From assembly GCA_030149585.1 (NCBI GenBank), contig JASFBJ010000110.1, positions 1 to 10,780 on the forward strand: a stretch of DNA of 10,780 nt. The letters run 5' to 3'. The notes beneath the pieces are model-generated. The model searched no databases. It had not been told where the DNA came from and saw nothing but the letters and a program-made list of their open reading frames with translations. This stretch comes from Desulfobacterales bacterium (lineage in GTDB: Bacteria > Desulfobacterota > Desulfobacteria > Desulfobacterales > JASFBJ01). This document shows positions 1 to 4,794 of this stretch, piece by piece; within the stretch, counting starts at the first letter, position 1; every line of letters begins with the position of its first letter. Made by a program: the position numbers and the translations under genes.

Positions 1-31
1 TTATAGCTACATTGGTAGAGGAGATTATTAT

Positions 32-796
32 ATGGGAAATCGTAATCCACTGATTGCCGGGAACTGGAAAATGAATAAAACCGGTCCAGAATCAGTTGCG
101 ACAGCAAAAACAATCGCCACTCTGGCATCTAATAGTCCTGCTGAAATTGAAATAATGATTGCCCCCACTTTTACTGCCCTTGCTCTGGTTGCAGAGGTTA
201 TCTCTTCCAGCCGGATCTTTTTAAGTGCCCAAAACCTTTATTGGGAAGAAAAAGGCGCTTATACAGGTGAAATTTCAGCAGATATGTTATTAGCAGCTGG
301 ATGCAGCCATGTAATAATCGGGCATTCTGAAAGGCGTCTTTATTTTGGCGAGACAGATAACACAATCAATAAAAAAATCAAAACAGCGATCAACGCCAAA
401 CTCATACCTGTTTTTTGTATTGGTGAATCTGAAGAAGACAGGGAATCAGGCAAAACATTTTCTGTTCTTGACAAACAAGTTAAAAAAGGGTTAGAAGGAT
501 TTTCTTCAACTGCGCTGGCAACGCTGATTATTGCTTATGAACCGGTATGGGCTATTGGAACCGGCAAAACCGCAAGCAAAGATCAGGCCCAGGAAGTGCA
601 TCTGTATTTGCGCAACTTGATTGATAAATTATTGGGAAACACTCTTGCAAATTCTATCAGAATTTTATATGGTGGAAGCGTAAAACCGGATAATATTAAA
701 GAGCTAATGGCCATGCCGGATATAGATGGCGCACTGGTAGGTGGTGCAAGTTTGGATCCTGAAACCTTTGGTAAATTATTTAACTATTTAAAATAG
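32..796 (+). CDS. tpiA: Triosephosphate isomerase
   Basis: Cytoplasmic glycolytic enzyme that interconverts dihydroxyacetone phosphate and glyceraldehyde 3-phosphate. The 254-aa product has the normal family length and all catalytic signatures: AGNWKMN with Lys13, IGHSERR with the catalytic His98, and AYEPVWAIGTGK with the catalytic Glu170 followed by the flexible loop 6. The phosphate-binding GGSVKPDN lies near residue 216. The start is supported by a strong GAGGAG at 18-23, 8 nt before the ATG. secG begins 12 nt after the stop, so the two are very likely co-transcribed; tpiA-secG-tRNA-Leu is a recurrent bacterial arrangement. Nothing appears truncated or unusual. Confidence 0.98.
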   Translation: MGNRNPLIAGNWKMNKTGPESVATAKTIATLASNSPAEIEIMIAPTFTALALVAEVISSSRIFLSAQNLYWEEKGAYTGEISADMLLAAGCSHVIIGHSERRLYFGETDNTINKKIKTAINAKLIPVFCIGESEEDRESGKTFSVLDKQVKKGLEGFSSTALATLIIAYEPVWAIGTGKTASKDQAQEVHLYLRNLIDKLLGNTLANSIRILYGGSVKPDNIKELMAMPDIDGALVGGASLDPETFGKLFNYLK

Positions 797-808
797 CAGA
801 ATTTTATT

Positions 809-1162
809 ATGCCTTTATTTCTAATTATAATACATGTAATCGTTTGTTTTGCTCTGATAATGATTGTTTTGCTTCAAACCGGAAAAGGCGCTGATATGGG
901 TGCTGCATTTGGAGGTGGCTCCAGTCAAACCCTGTTCGGCAGTTCCGGAGCTTCCACATTTTTAAGCAAAGCAACTACCTTTGCAGCTATTATTTTTATG
1001 CTGACTTCTTTAACGCTGGCTTATATGGCAGATAAAAAGAACAGCCAGTCGATTATGTTGCAGTCAAATCCAGCAGTTGAGCAGTCAGCTGAAAAGCCCG
1101 CAACTCAAGCTGATCTGCCAACAACGCCTCCAGCTTCGGCTGATGACCAGACCAATGAATGA
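809..1162 (+). CDS. secG: Protein translocase subunit SecG
   Basis: Small inner-membrane subunit that assists SecYEG during protein export. The 117-aa product has the SecG plan: a first transmembrane helix at about residues 3-22, the conserved VLLQTGKGADMGAAFGGG segment with the SQTLFGSSGA loop, and a second helix at about residues 53-72. A polar tail rich in Ala, Pro, Gln and Thr follows, and is of the variable kind seen in proteobacterial SecG. There is no strong Shine-Dalgarno ahead of the ATG (only AGCAGAA), so translation may be coupled to tpiA, whose stop is 12 nt upstream. tRNA-Leu follows 46 nt downstream. Confidence 0.95.
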   Translation: MPLFLIIIHVIVCFALIMIVLLQTGKGADMGAAFGGGSSQTLFGSSGASTFLSKATTFAAIIFMLTSLTLAYMADKKNSQSIMLQSNPAVEQSAEKPATQADLPTTPPASADDQTNE

Positions 1163-1191
1163 TGACTATGCTAAATGATGATCATTGGCTG
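1148..1191 (+). other. Hairpin at the 3' end of secG, before tRNA-Leu
   Basis: CAG-A-CCAATGA at 1148-1158 pairs with TCATTGGCTG at 1182-1191, giving a 10-bp stem with one bulged A and a 23-nt loop that spans the secG stop codon. The downstream bases are A-rich (aaaaatgtgtaaaaaaa), so this is not a canonical intrinsic terminator. It could mark an mRNA end or a processing site between secG and the tRNA. Confidence 0.3.
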
Positions 1192-1208
1192 AAAAATGTG
1201 TAAAAAAA

Positions 1209-1295
1209 GCCGAAGTGGTGGAATTTGGTAGACACGCTATCTTGAGGGGGTAGTGGCTTACAGCCGTGCCGGTTCAAGTCCGGCCTTCGGCACCA
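1209..1295 (+). tRNA. tRNA-Leu (anticodon GAG)
   Basis: This is a complete 87-nt class II tRNA. The acceptor strands GCCGAAG (1209-1215) and CTTCGGC (1285-1291) pair perfectly, followed by discriminator A and an encoded CCA (1292-1295). The anticodon stem CTATC/GGTAG encloses TTGAGGG with anticodon GAG at 1244-1246. A long variable arm (GGC-TTACA-GCC) and a T arm GCCGG-TTCAAGT-CCGGC are present; the D-loop region resembles that of E. coli tRNA-Leu(GAG). It reads CUC and CUU leucine codons. Its 3' end served as the attachment site of the downstream element, and the integration rebuilt an intact tRNA. Confidence 0.98.
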
Positions 1296-1338
1296 TCCAT
1301 AAAGAATTAGCCGCAAAGCCAAAGGGTTTGTGGCTTTT
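1284..1338 (+). repeat. Left attachment repeat (attL)
   Basis: This direct repeat copy begins inside the tRNA (CCTTCGGCACCATC at 1284-1297) and runs to the T tract of the terminator. It differs from 2576-2630 only at 1298 (C/A), 1313 (G/A) and 1318 (G/T). The integrase remnant's stop codon abuts its right edge. Confidence 0.9.
1309..1338 (+). terminator. Terminator of tRNA-Leu, element-side copy
   Basis: AGCCGCAAAGCC (1309-1320), loop AAA, and GGGTTTGTGGCT (1324-1335) form a 12-position stem with one G-T wobble and one G-G mismatch, followed by TTTT then C. It is weaker than the matching hairpin at 2601-2633, but is likely the terminator that now ends the tRNA transcript. Confidence 0.7.
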
Positions 1339-1664
1339 CTATTGTGGCAGGTTGTATAAAGGTTGCGGATTATCAAGGGCATTTACAGCCCTTCGATTAT
1401 TGCTTGGAACAAGGTGTCCATAAATAAATCAACGGTTATCTGAATGCTTGAATGTCCAAGCTGTTCTTTGACGGAAACAGCGCTTTCACTATTGCTCAGA
1501 AGCAGGCTTGCAAACGTATGTCTTATATCATGCAGCCGCATTTCTCTTATGCCGGCTTTTTTCAGAACCCTCTTTTAAAGATACGCCGGATATAATTTTG
1601 TTCCATATATTTTCCGTTACGATGAAATATTATTTCAATAGCTTCGTCCCCGTTCCTTAGCAGG
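1339..1664 (-). pseudogene. Tyrosine integrase C-terminal remnant, two frameshifts
   Basis: Read on the - strand, this stretch gives in order: IIFHRNGK and EQNYIRRIFKR, a frameshift at about 1568-1570, then KKAGIREMRLHDIRHTFASL and VKEQLGHSSIQITVD, a second shift at 1423-1427, then YGHLVPSNNRRAVNALDN and a stop at 1339-1341. These are the core signatures of phage-type tyrosine recombinases: HxxR (HDIR), LGHSS, and the Tyr nucleophile in YGHLVP at 1420-1422. The first shift fits one extra G in a run. At the second, 5 nt stand where 3 are expected just before the Tyr codon. The N-terminal half is missing; homology ends near 1650-1664. Its position against the tRNA 3' end is typical of an island integrase. 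It is non-functional as it stands. Confidence 0.85.
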
Positions 1665-1667
1665 AAT

Positions 1668-1754
1668 CATATCGAAAAACTCTGCAAATACTTCAACGTC
1701 ACCCCCGACGAACTCATGACCATCATTCCGGGTCCTCCCGAAACTCAATCTTAA
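1668..1754 (+). pseudogene. Helix-turn-helix (XRE/Cro-type) regulator, C-terminal fragment
   Basis: The + strand frame ending at the TAA at 1752-1754 encodes HIEKLCKYFNVTPDELM followed by a short Pro-rich tail. This matches the last helix and exit segment of Cro/C1-type DNA-binding domains, where motifs like LxKLCKxLxVxPDELL are usual. No start codon or recognition helix is present upstream; the fragment begins where the integrase remnant ends. It is probably a leftover element repressor joined to the integrase by a deletion. The fragment is short, so the family call rests on one motif. Confidence 0.5.
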
Positions 1755-1755
1755 G

Positions 1756-1770
1756 ATCACAATTTGTGAT
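1756..1770. promoter_or_regulatory. Inverted repeat ATCACAA-T-TTGTGAT
   Basis: Perfect 7-bp arms flank a single T, immediately after the regulator fragment and about 20 bp upstream of the -35 of the toxin-antitoxin pair. The size fits an operator for a dimeric repressor. It lacks a T tract, so it is not a terminator. Function is inferred from position only. Confidence 0.4.
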
Positions 1771-1789
1771 ATCTAATTTAATTTTCATG

Positions 1790-1818
1790 TTGACTACCTG
1801 ACTATTTTGTATTAAATT
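1790..1818 (+). promoter_or_regulatory. Candidate promoter of the toxin-antitoxin pair
   Basis: TTGACT (1790-1795) is followed after 17 bp by TAAATT (1813-1818), a reasonable sigma70 match. A perfect TATAAT also lies at 1824-1829 inside the palindrome but has no good -35 at 16-18 bp. Either choice places the transcription start in or just after the palindrome. Confidence 0.5.
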
Positions 1819-1820
1819 AG

Positions 1821-1836
1821 CCGTATAATTATACGG
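1821..1836. promoter_or_regulatory. Perfect 16-bp palindrome, likely antitoxin operator
   Basis: CCGTATAATTATACGG equals its own reverse complement. It contains a TATAAT (1824-1829), and its last two bases overlap the Shine-Dalgarno GGAGG (1835-1839) of the antitoxin gene. Phd/YefM-type antitoxins, alone or with toxin, commonly repress their own promoter through such palindromes. The palindrome is directly visible; autoregulation is inferred. Confidence 0.7.
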
Positions 1837-1847
1837 AGGTAATGCAC

Positions 1848-2141
1848 ATGGTAGCATATGAACGTTCTGAAATTATTGCCTCAGGCAAGGCGGCAAAGAG
1901 GCTGGGCGGACTTCTGACCGATATAAAATCCGGCCGTTTGAAAAAAGCCGTTATTTCTCGGAATAGCGTCCTTGAAGCCGTAGTCCTGCCTGTAGAAGAA
2001 TATGAACGATTGGAAGAATCTGCCGATATTTTAGAACATTTGAGTATTGCAAGGATTATTGCGCAAAGAAAAAAAGAAAAAGCTGATATATCATTGGAAG
2101 AAATGCTCAAAGAGGAAGGTATAAATCTGAATGAATTATAA
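1848..2141 (+). CDS. Phd/YefM-like type II antitoxin
   Basis: The 97-aa product is probably the labile, DNA-binding antitoxin that neutralises the toxin encoded next. The N-terminal part (about residues 1-60) contains the family's VISRNSVLEAVVLPVEEYERLEE segment, like the ISRNGKPVAVLVPVEEYERL pattern of YefM proteins. The C-terminal part, rich in Lys and Glu, is where such antitoxins wrap the toxin. I chose ATG 1848 over ATG 1842 because GGAGG at 1835-1839 is 8 nt from the former and only 2 nt from the latter. The last 11 bases overlap the toxin gene, the usual coupled layout. The reading frame is intact, unlike the integrase beside it. Confidence 0.8.
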   Translation: MVAYERSEIIASGKAAKRLGGLLTDIKSGRLKKAVISRNSVLEAVVLPVEEYERLEESADILEHLSIARIIAQRKKEKADISLEEMLKEEGINLNEL

Positions 2142-2436
2142 TGTGAGACTTATTCCTTCAGCCCGTGAAGACTTTAATAAACTGGACGGTAGAGAGAGAC
2201 TTATAGTCGCAAAGAAATTGAAGAGGCTTTCTTCCAATCCTTTTTTAGGACAAAAATTGGGCAAACGTGCAGGTATAGACCTTACGAGATATTTCAAGCT
2301 TTATGCCGACAAAAAACGTCTAAGAATCGTATATAGATGTATTGGAGACCAGGTCGATATTGAAATTATTGCTATCGGCCCCAGGGAAGGGCTTGAGGTT
2401 TATCGAAAAGCTGAAAAAAGAAAGAGCGAAAAATAA
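2131..2436 (+). CDS. RelE/ParE-family toxin
   Basis: This 101-aa basic protein fits the RelE/ParE fold: an N-terminal strand (YNVRLIPSAREDF), a helical hairpin (about residues 15-45), then the sheet with LTRYFKLYADKKRLRIVYRC and IEIIAIGPREGLEVYRKAEKR. The tail, with IxxIGxR and VYRKA, is the part most like RelE-type ribonucleases that cut mRNA in the ribosome. ParE-type gyrase poisons share the fold, so the target is not settled. ATG 2131 lies inside the antitoxin gene (11-bp overlap), with AGAGGAAGG at 2111-2119 as ribosome binding site. The length and frame are complete, so the pair may still be active. Confidence 0.8.
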   Translation: MNYNVRLIPSAREDFNKLDGRERLIVAKKLKRLSSNPFLGQKLGKRAGIDLTRYFKLYADKKRLRIVYRCIGDQVDIEIIAIGPREGLEVYRKAEKRKSEK

Positions 2437-2575
2437 AGTTAAGGGCTTTATGATATTCCTTCCAAAAGTAGGTTGCAAAAGCGTTCTGGCCAAACTTGAA
2501 AAGGCTTTGAAACAAGAGCAATGAAGGATAGGTAAAATAGCGGCTTAATGTGAAAGCCGAAGGCGTCATTTGGCT
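2437..2575 (+). other. Non-coding tail of the element
   Basis: No recognised gene lies between the toxin stop and attR. A short frame encoding FMIFLPKVGCKSVLAKLEKA ends at 2524, but it has no convincing start, ribosome site or family. The stretch is probably debris of the larger ancestral element. Confidence 0.4.
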
Positions 2576-2587
2576 CCTTCGGCACCA
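2556..2587 (+). other. Acceptor-stem-like minihelix at attR
   Basis: GCCGAAGG (2556-2563) pairs perfectly with CCTTCGGC (2576-2583) across a 12-nt loop, and ACCA follows. The first seven bases equal the 5' acceptor strand of tRNA-Leu at 1209-1215. This is either a tRNA-like relic or the symmetric arms of the recombinase core site. Confidence 0.5.
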
Positions 2588-2630
2588 TCAATAAAGAATT
2601 AGCCACAAATCCAAAGGGTTTGTGGCTTTT
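2576..2630 (+). repeat. Right attachment repeat (attR)
   Basis: This copy duplicates tRNA-Leu positions 1284-1295 and the following terminator, 52 of 55 bases identical to 1284-1338. There is no tRNA body upstream of it, so it marks the far end of the inserted element. Confidence 0.9.
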
Positions 2631-2633
2631 TTT
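2601..2633 (+). terminator. Rho-independent terminator in attR
   Basis: AGCCACAAATCC (2601-2612) pairs with GGGTTTGTGGCT (2616-2627) as a 12-bp stem with one T-G wobble and an AAA loop, followed by T through 2633. It probably ended the tRNA-Leu transcript before the insertion, and now ends the toxin-antitoxin transcript. Confidence 0.85.
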
Positions 2634-2743
2634 ATAACTTCTCAAAAAATCAAATTGGAGAAAGGAATTACTTTTTTACAGTCTAATAATTAAAATTATA
2701 CGATCAGAACGAATAAAAATATTGAATAATTAAAGATATAAAC

Positions 2744-2758
2744 ATACAACTTTTGTAT
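2744..2758. other. Small hairpin downstream of metC
   Basis: ATACAA-CTT-TTGTAT lies about 50 bp past the metC stop on the - strand. With only 6 bp and no clear U tract it is at best a weak terminator. Nothing else is recognisable in the AT-rich gap 2634-2807. Confidence 0.2.
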
Positions 2759-2807
2759 CTAATTATAGATCGGGTAGATTGAACAAGCCTAACCTAAATC
2801 TGTGCGC

Positions 2808-4001
2808 CTACTTGTGGAAATTATTTCGTCCCCATGCTTTTAAAGCGTTAAACCCTTTTTCAAGGTCTTCCATTATATCTACAGCATTTTCCAGACCAAT
2901 ACTCAGGCGTATTATGGTTTTATCCGAATATTGCGACCCGCCGGAGCGTTTGTATCGGCCAGCAGTTATAAGGCTTTTATAACCTCCCCAACTATAACCA
3001 ATTCCGAACAGATCAAGTGAATTTATAAAAGAAGCCATTTCTTTTTTTGAATAATTCTTTTTGAATATAAAGGAAAAAAGGCCGGAAGAGCCTTTGAAAT
3101 CTCGCTGCCAGATATGGTGCTGGGGATGGTCCAATAATGCCGGATGAATAACGGTTTTTATAAGATCAACAGTTTTAAGCCATTTAGCAATTTTAAGGGC
3201 GGATTTTTCATGCTGTTTTAAGCGTACCACCAATGTTTTAAGTCCTCGTAATGCAAGATAACAGTCGTTTGGTGAGGCAATAATGCCCATAATTTTATAA
3301 AATTCTTCAAATATTTTGGCAGTTCTCTTGTTGACCGTAACAGCTCCCAGGAGAACATCTGAATGGCCTGAGATATATTTTGTAACCGATTGAATGGATA
3401 CATCAATACCTAATTCAAAAGGTCGGAGAAAAAGAGGTGTTGCCCAGGTATTATCAAGTACGGTGATAATCTGTTTTTCACGGGCAATTGCTGTAATAGC
3501 AGGAATATCCTGGATTTCAAAGGTGTTTGAGCCGGGTGATTCAAGAAATATCAGTTTTGTATCAGGCCTTAAATATTTTATAATATCTTCACCAACATCA
3601 GGTGGGACAAAGCTGATCTTTATATTATATTTTGAAAGAATTTTGTTGCAAAAAAGGACTGTGGGTCTATAAACATTTTCACACATCAAAATATGATCAC
3701 CGCTTTTTGTAAATGCAAGCAAGGTGTTTGTAATGGCGCTTATGCCTGACTGAAATGCCCGGGTCAGATATCCGCCCTCGAATTTTTTAAGAGCTTCCTC
3801 AAAAGCTCTCTGAGTAGGCAGCCGGTCGGTTCCATAGGTAATACCGTTATATTTGCCTGAATGTGCCAGATAAAAATCTTCATAATTTTCAAATAATACG
3901 GTTGAACCATTATAAACAGGAGGATTAACTGTTTTTACTGTTTTACCATTTATTTTATTATGATATTCAGGGAATTTGATAAGATTTGTTGCATCCTGCA
4001 T
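2808..4001 (-). CDS. metC: Cystathionine beta-lyase (Cys/Met metabolism PLP enzyme)
   Basis: Cytoplasmic PLP enzyme that cleaves cystathionine to homocysteine, pyruvate and ammonia in methionine synthesis; such enzymes may also degrade cysteine. The 397-aa product aligns throughout with E. coli MetC: LAFTKSGDHILM, LIFLESPGS, VLDNTWATPLF with the PLP-ring Asp183, SVTKYISGHSD with the PLP-binding Lys208, RDFKGSSGLFSF, GYSWGGYKSL (335-344) and RLSIGLE with Arg365. The SWGGYxSL and SSGLFSF blocks favour beta-lyase over gamma-synthase or gamma-lyase. At the phosphate-binding YGRRG of E. coli MetC this protein reads YGTDR, so the Arg after YG is Thr. AAAGGA precedes the ATG. It is divergent from the P-loop gene at 4178. 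Confidence 0.9.
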   Translation of the reverse strand: MQDATNLIKFPEYHNKINGKTVKTVNPPVYNGSTVLFENYEDFYLAHSGKYNGITYGTDRLPTQRAFEEALKKFEGGYLTRAFQSGISAITNTLLAFTKSGDHILMCENVYRPTVLFCNKILSKYNIKISFVPPDVGEDIIKYLRPDTKLIFLESPGSNTFEIQDIPAITAIAREKQIITVLDNTWATPLFLRPFELGIDVSIQSVTKYISGHSDVLLGAVTVNKRTAKIFEEFYKIMGIIASPNDCYLALRGLKTLVVRLKQHEKSALKIAKWLKTVDLIKTVIHPALLDHPQHHIWQRDFKGSSGLFSFIFKKNYSKKEMASFINSLDLFGIGYSWGGYKSLITAGRYKRSGGSQYSDKTIIRLSIGLENAVDIMEDLEKGFNALKAWGRNNFHK

Positions 4002-4054
4002 TATTATAAAATCCTTTTAAAATTAAAGATGTAGCAATGGAACGTTTATCAAAA

Positions 4055-4083
4055 TTGACAAAATTATTCGTACCTGCTAATTT
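4055..4083 (+). promoter_or_regulatory. Candidate promoter in the metC / P-loop divergent gap
   Basis: TTGACA (4055-4060), 17 bp, then TAATTT (4078-4083) reads toward the P-loop gene. The gap 4002-4177 is AT-rich, so chance matches are likely. A - strand promoter for metC should lie in the same gap but is not obvious. Confidence 0.4.
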
Positions 4084-4177
4084 CACCAAATCTTTTAGTA
4101 TAGTGTAAATTAGCCTGCAATATAAATTCTTGAAAATTACAACTGTTTTAAATTTTTCAAAAAGCCGGAGCTTGCAA

Positions 4178-4744
4178 ATGGTAATAATTGAGCAGCTTAA
4201 CCAGTTTTTGAAAAAAAAGACGCTGCTTTTCGGTGAAGTTAATTCCGGCAAAACCGGCAAGACCCTTGAAATTCTGGATATGTTTTTGCAAGATGGTCAA
4301 GGGCCGGATATCATAGTTTTGGATCTGGCTCCTGAGCGGGTTGATAAAGTGGGTGGTAAAATGAACTTGCCGTCTTATTTTAATGGAATCTACTTGACCG
4401 ATTCAATCAGCGCTCCCCGCAAAAGCGGTAAAAATGAAAGGCAGATCCAGGATTTGGCCAAAAAAAATGCCGCAATTATTGAATTTCTATTTAGCAAAGC
4501 CCTTTCCCAACCCCAGGAAATACTATTTATAAATGACGCAACTCTTTATCTTCAGGCTGGCGATTTTACAACTTTCAGTACTTTTCTGGAAAAATTTTCC
4601 ACTGTTATCATTAACGCTTATTATGGAAAAAGTTTTTTGGATTGTCAGCTTTCCAGACGGGAGAAAAAATGGACAAAAGTTTTGATGAAAATAGTTGACA
4701 GATCAATTATGTGTTATCCTTTAAAGAAAGAGCAAGCAGAATAA
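4178..4744 (+). CDS. Unrecognised small P-loop NTPase
   Basis: I do not recognise the family. The 188-aa product opens with a Walker A motif GEVNSGKT (residues 19-26) preceded by a beta strand (KTLLF). Two Walker B-like strands follow, IIVLDL (45-50) and ILFIND (115-120). The order P-loop, acidic strand, helix, second acidic strand resembles compact RecA- or CobA-like nucleotide-binding folds. There is no signal peptide or membrane segment, so it is probably cytoplasmic. I chose ATG 4178 because GGAG at 4167-4170 is 7 nt upstream; an in-frame TTG at 4130 lacks a ribosome site. It is divergent from metC and convergent with the DUF362 gene, so it is likely a single-gene transcript. Confidence 0.75.
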   Translation: MVIIEQLNQFLKKKTLLFGEVNSGKTGKTLEILDMFLQDGQGPDIIVLDLAPERVDKVGGKMNLPSYFNGIYLTDSISAPRKSGKNERQIQDLAKKNAAIIEFLFSKALSQPQEILFINDATLYLQAGDFTTFSTFLEKFSTVIINAYYGKSFLDCQLSRREKKWTKVLMKIVDRSIMCYPLKKEQAE

Positions 4745-4758
4745 TATAGCTATAATAA

Positions 4759-4794
4759 TTTTCAGATCATGTTATTGATCACGTGATCTGAAAA
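4759..4794. terminator. Hairpin between convergent genes
   Basis: TTTTCAGATCATG (4759-4771) pairs with CGTGATCTGAAAA (4782-4794): 13 bp with one wobble. It overlaps the stop codon and last codons of the DUF362 gene. The T run lies on the 5' side of the + strand stem, so neither strand has a textbook U tail. Position suggests a shared transcript end. A perfect GATCACGTGATC sits at 4777-4788. Confidence 0.45.

Larger units (their letters stand above)
1284..2630. mobile_element. Decayed mini integrative element in the tRNA-Leu 3' end
   Basis: A 55-bp segment holding the tRNA-Leu 3' end and its terminator (1284-1338) recurs as a direct repeat at 2576-2630, with 3 mismatches. This is the classic footprint of tyrosine-recombinase integration into a tRNA gene (attL and attR). 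The roughly 1.29-kb unit between them carries, right beside attL, the C-terminal half of a tyrosine integrase on the - strand (frameshifted), then the tail of a helix-turn-helix regulator, then an intact Phd/YefM-RelE-like pair. Most of the original element appears deleted. It cannot excise by its own integrase. The repeats are seen directly; the history is inferred. Confidence 0.85.

Noticed and set aside
1182..1382. A 66-aa open frame on the - strand across tRNA-Leu
   Set aside because: It is the antisense of the tRNA and its terminator; GWCRRPDLNRHG-type peptides are a familiar false product of tRNA-Leu genes.
1645..1660. Similarity of TCCCCGTTCCTTAG to the GAACGGGGA repeat near 9808
   Set aside because: Only about 10 bases match, and the segment lies within or beside readable integrase sequence, so it is probably chance.
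1829..2110. A 93-aa open frame opposite the antitoxin gene
   Set aside because: It is a shadow of the Phd/YefM-like gene, which has the operator, ribosome site and family motifs.
1284..2630. CRISPR array or larger repeat array
   Set aside because: Only two copies of the repeat exist, 1.29 kb apart and anchored in a tRNA; this is an att pair.
4130..4177. TTG start for the P-loop protein
   Set aside because: ATG 4178 has GGAG 7 nt upstream; TTG 4130 has no ribosome site and adds no recognisable structure.
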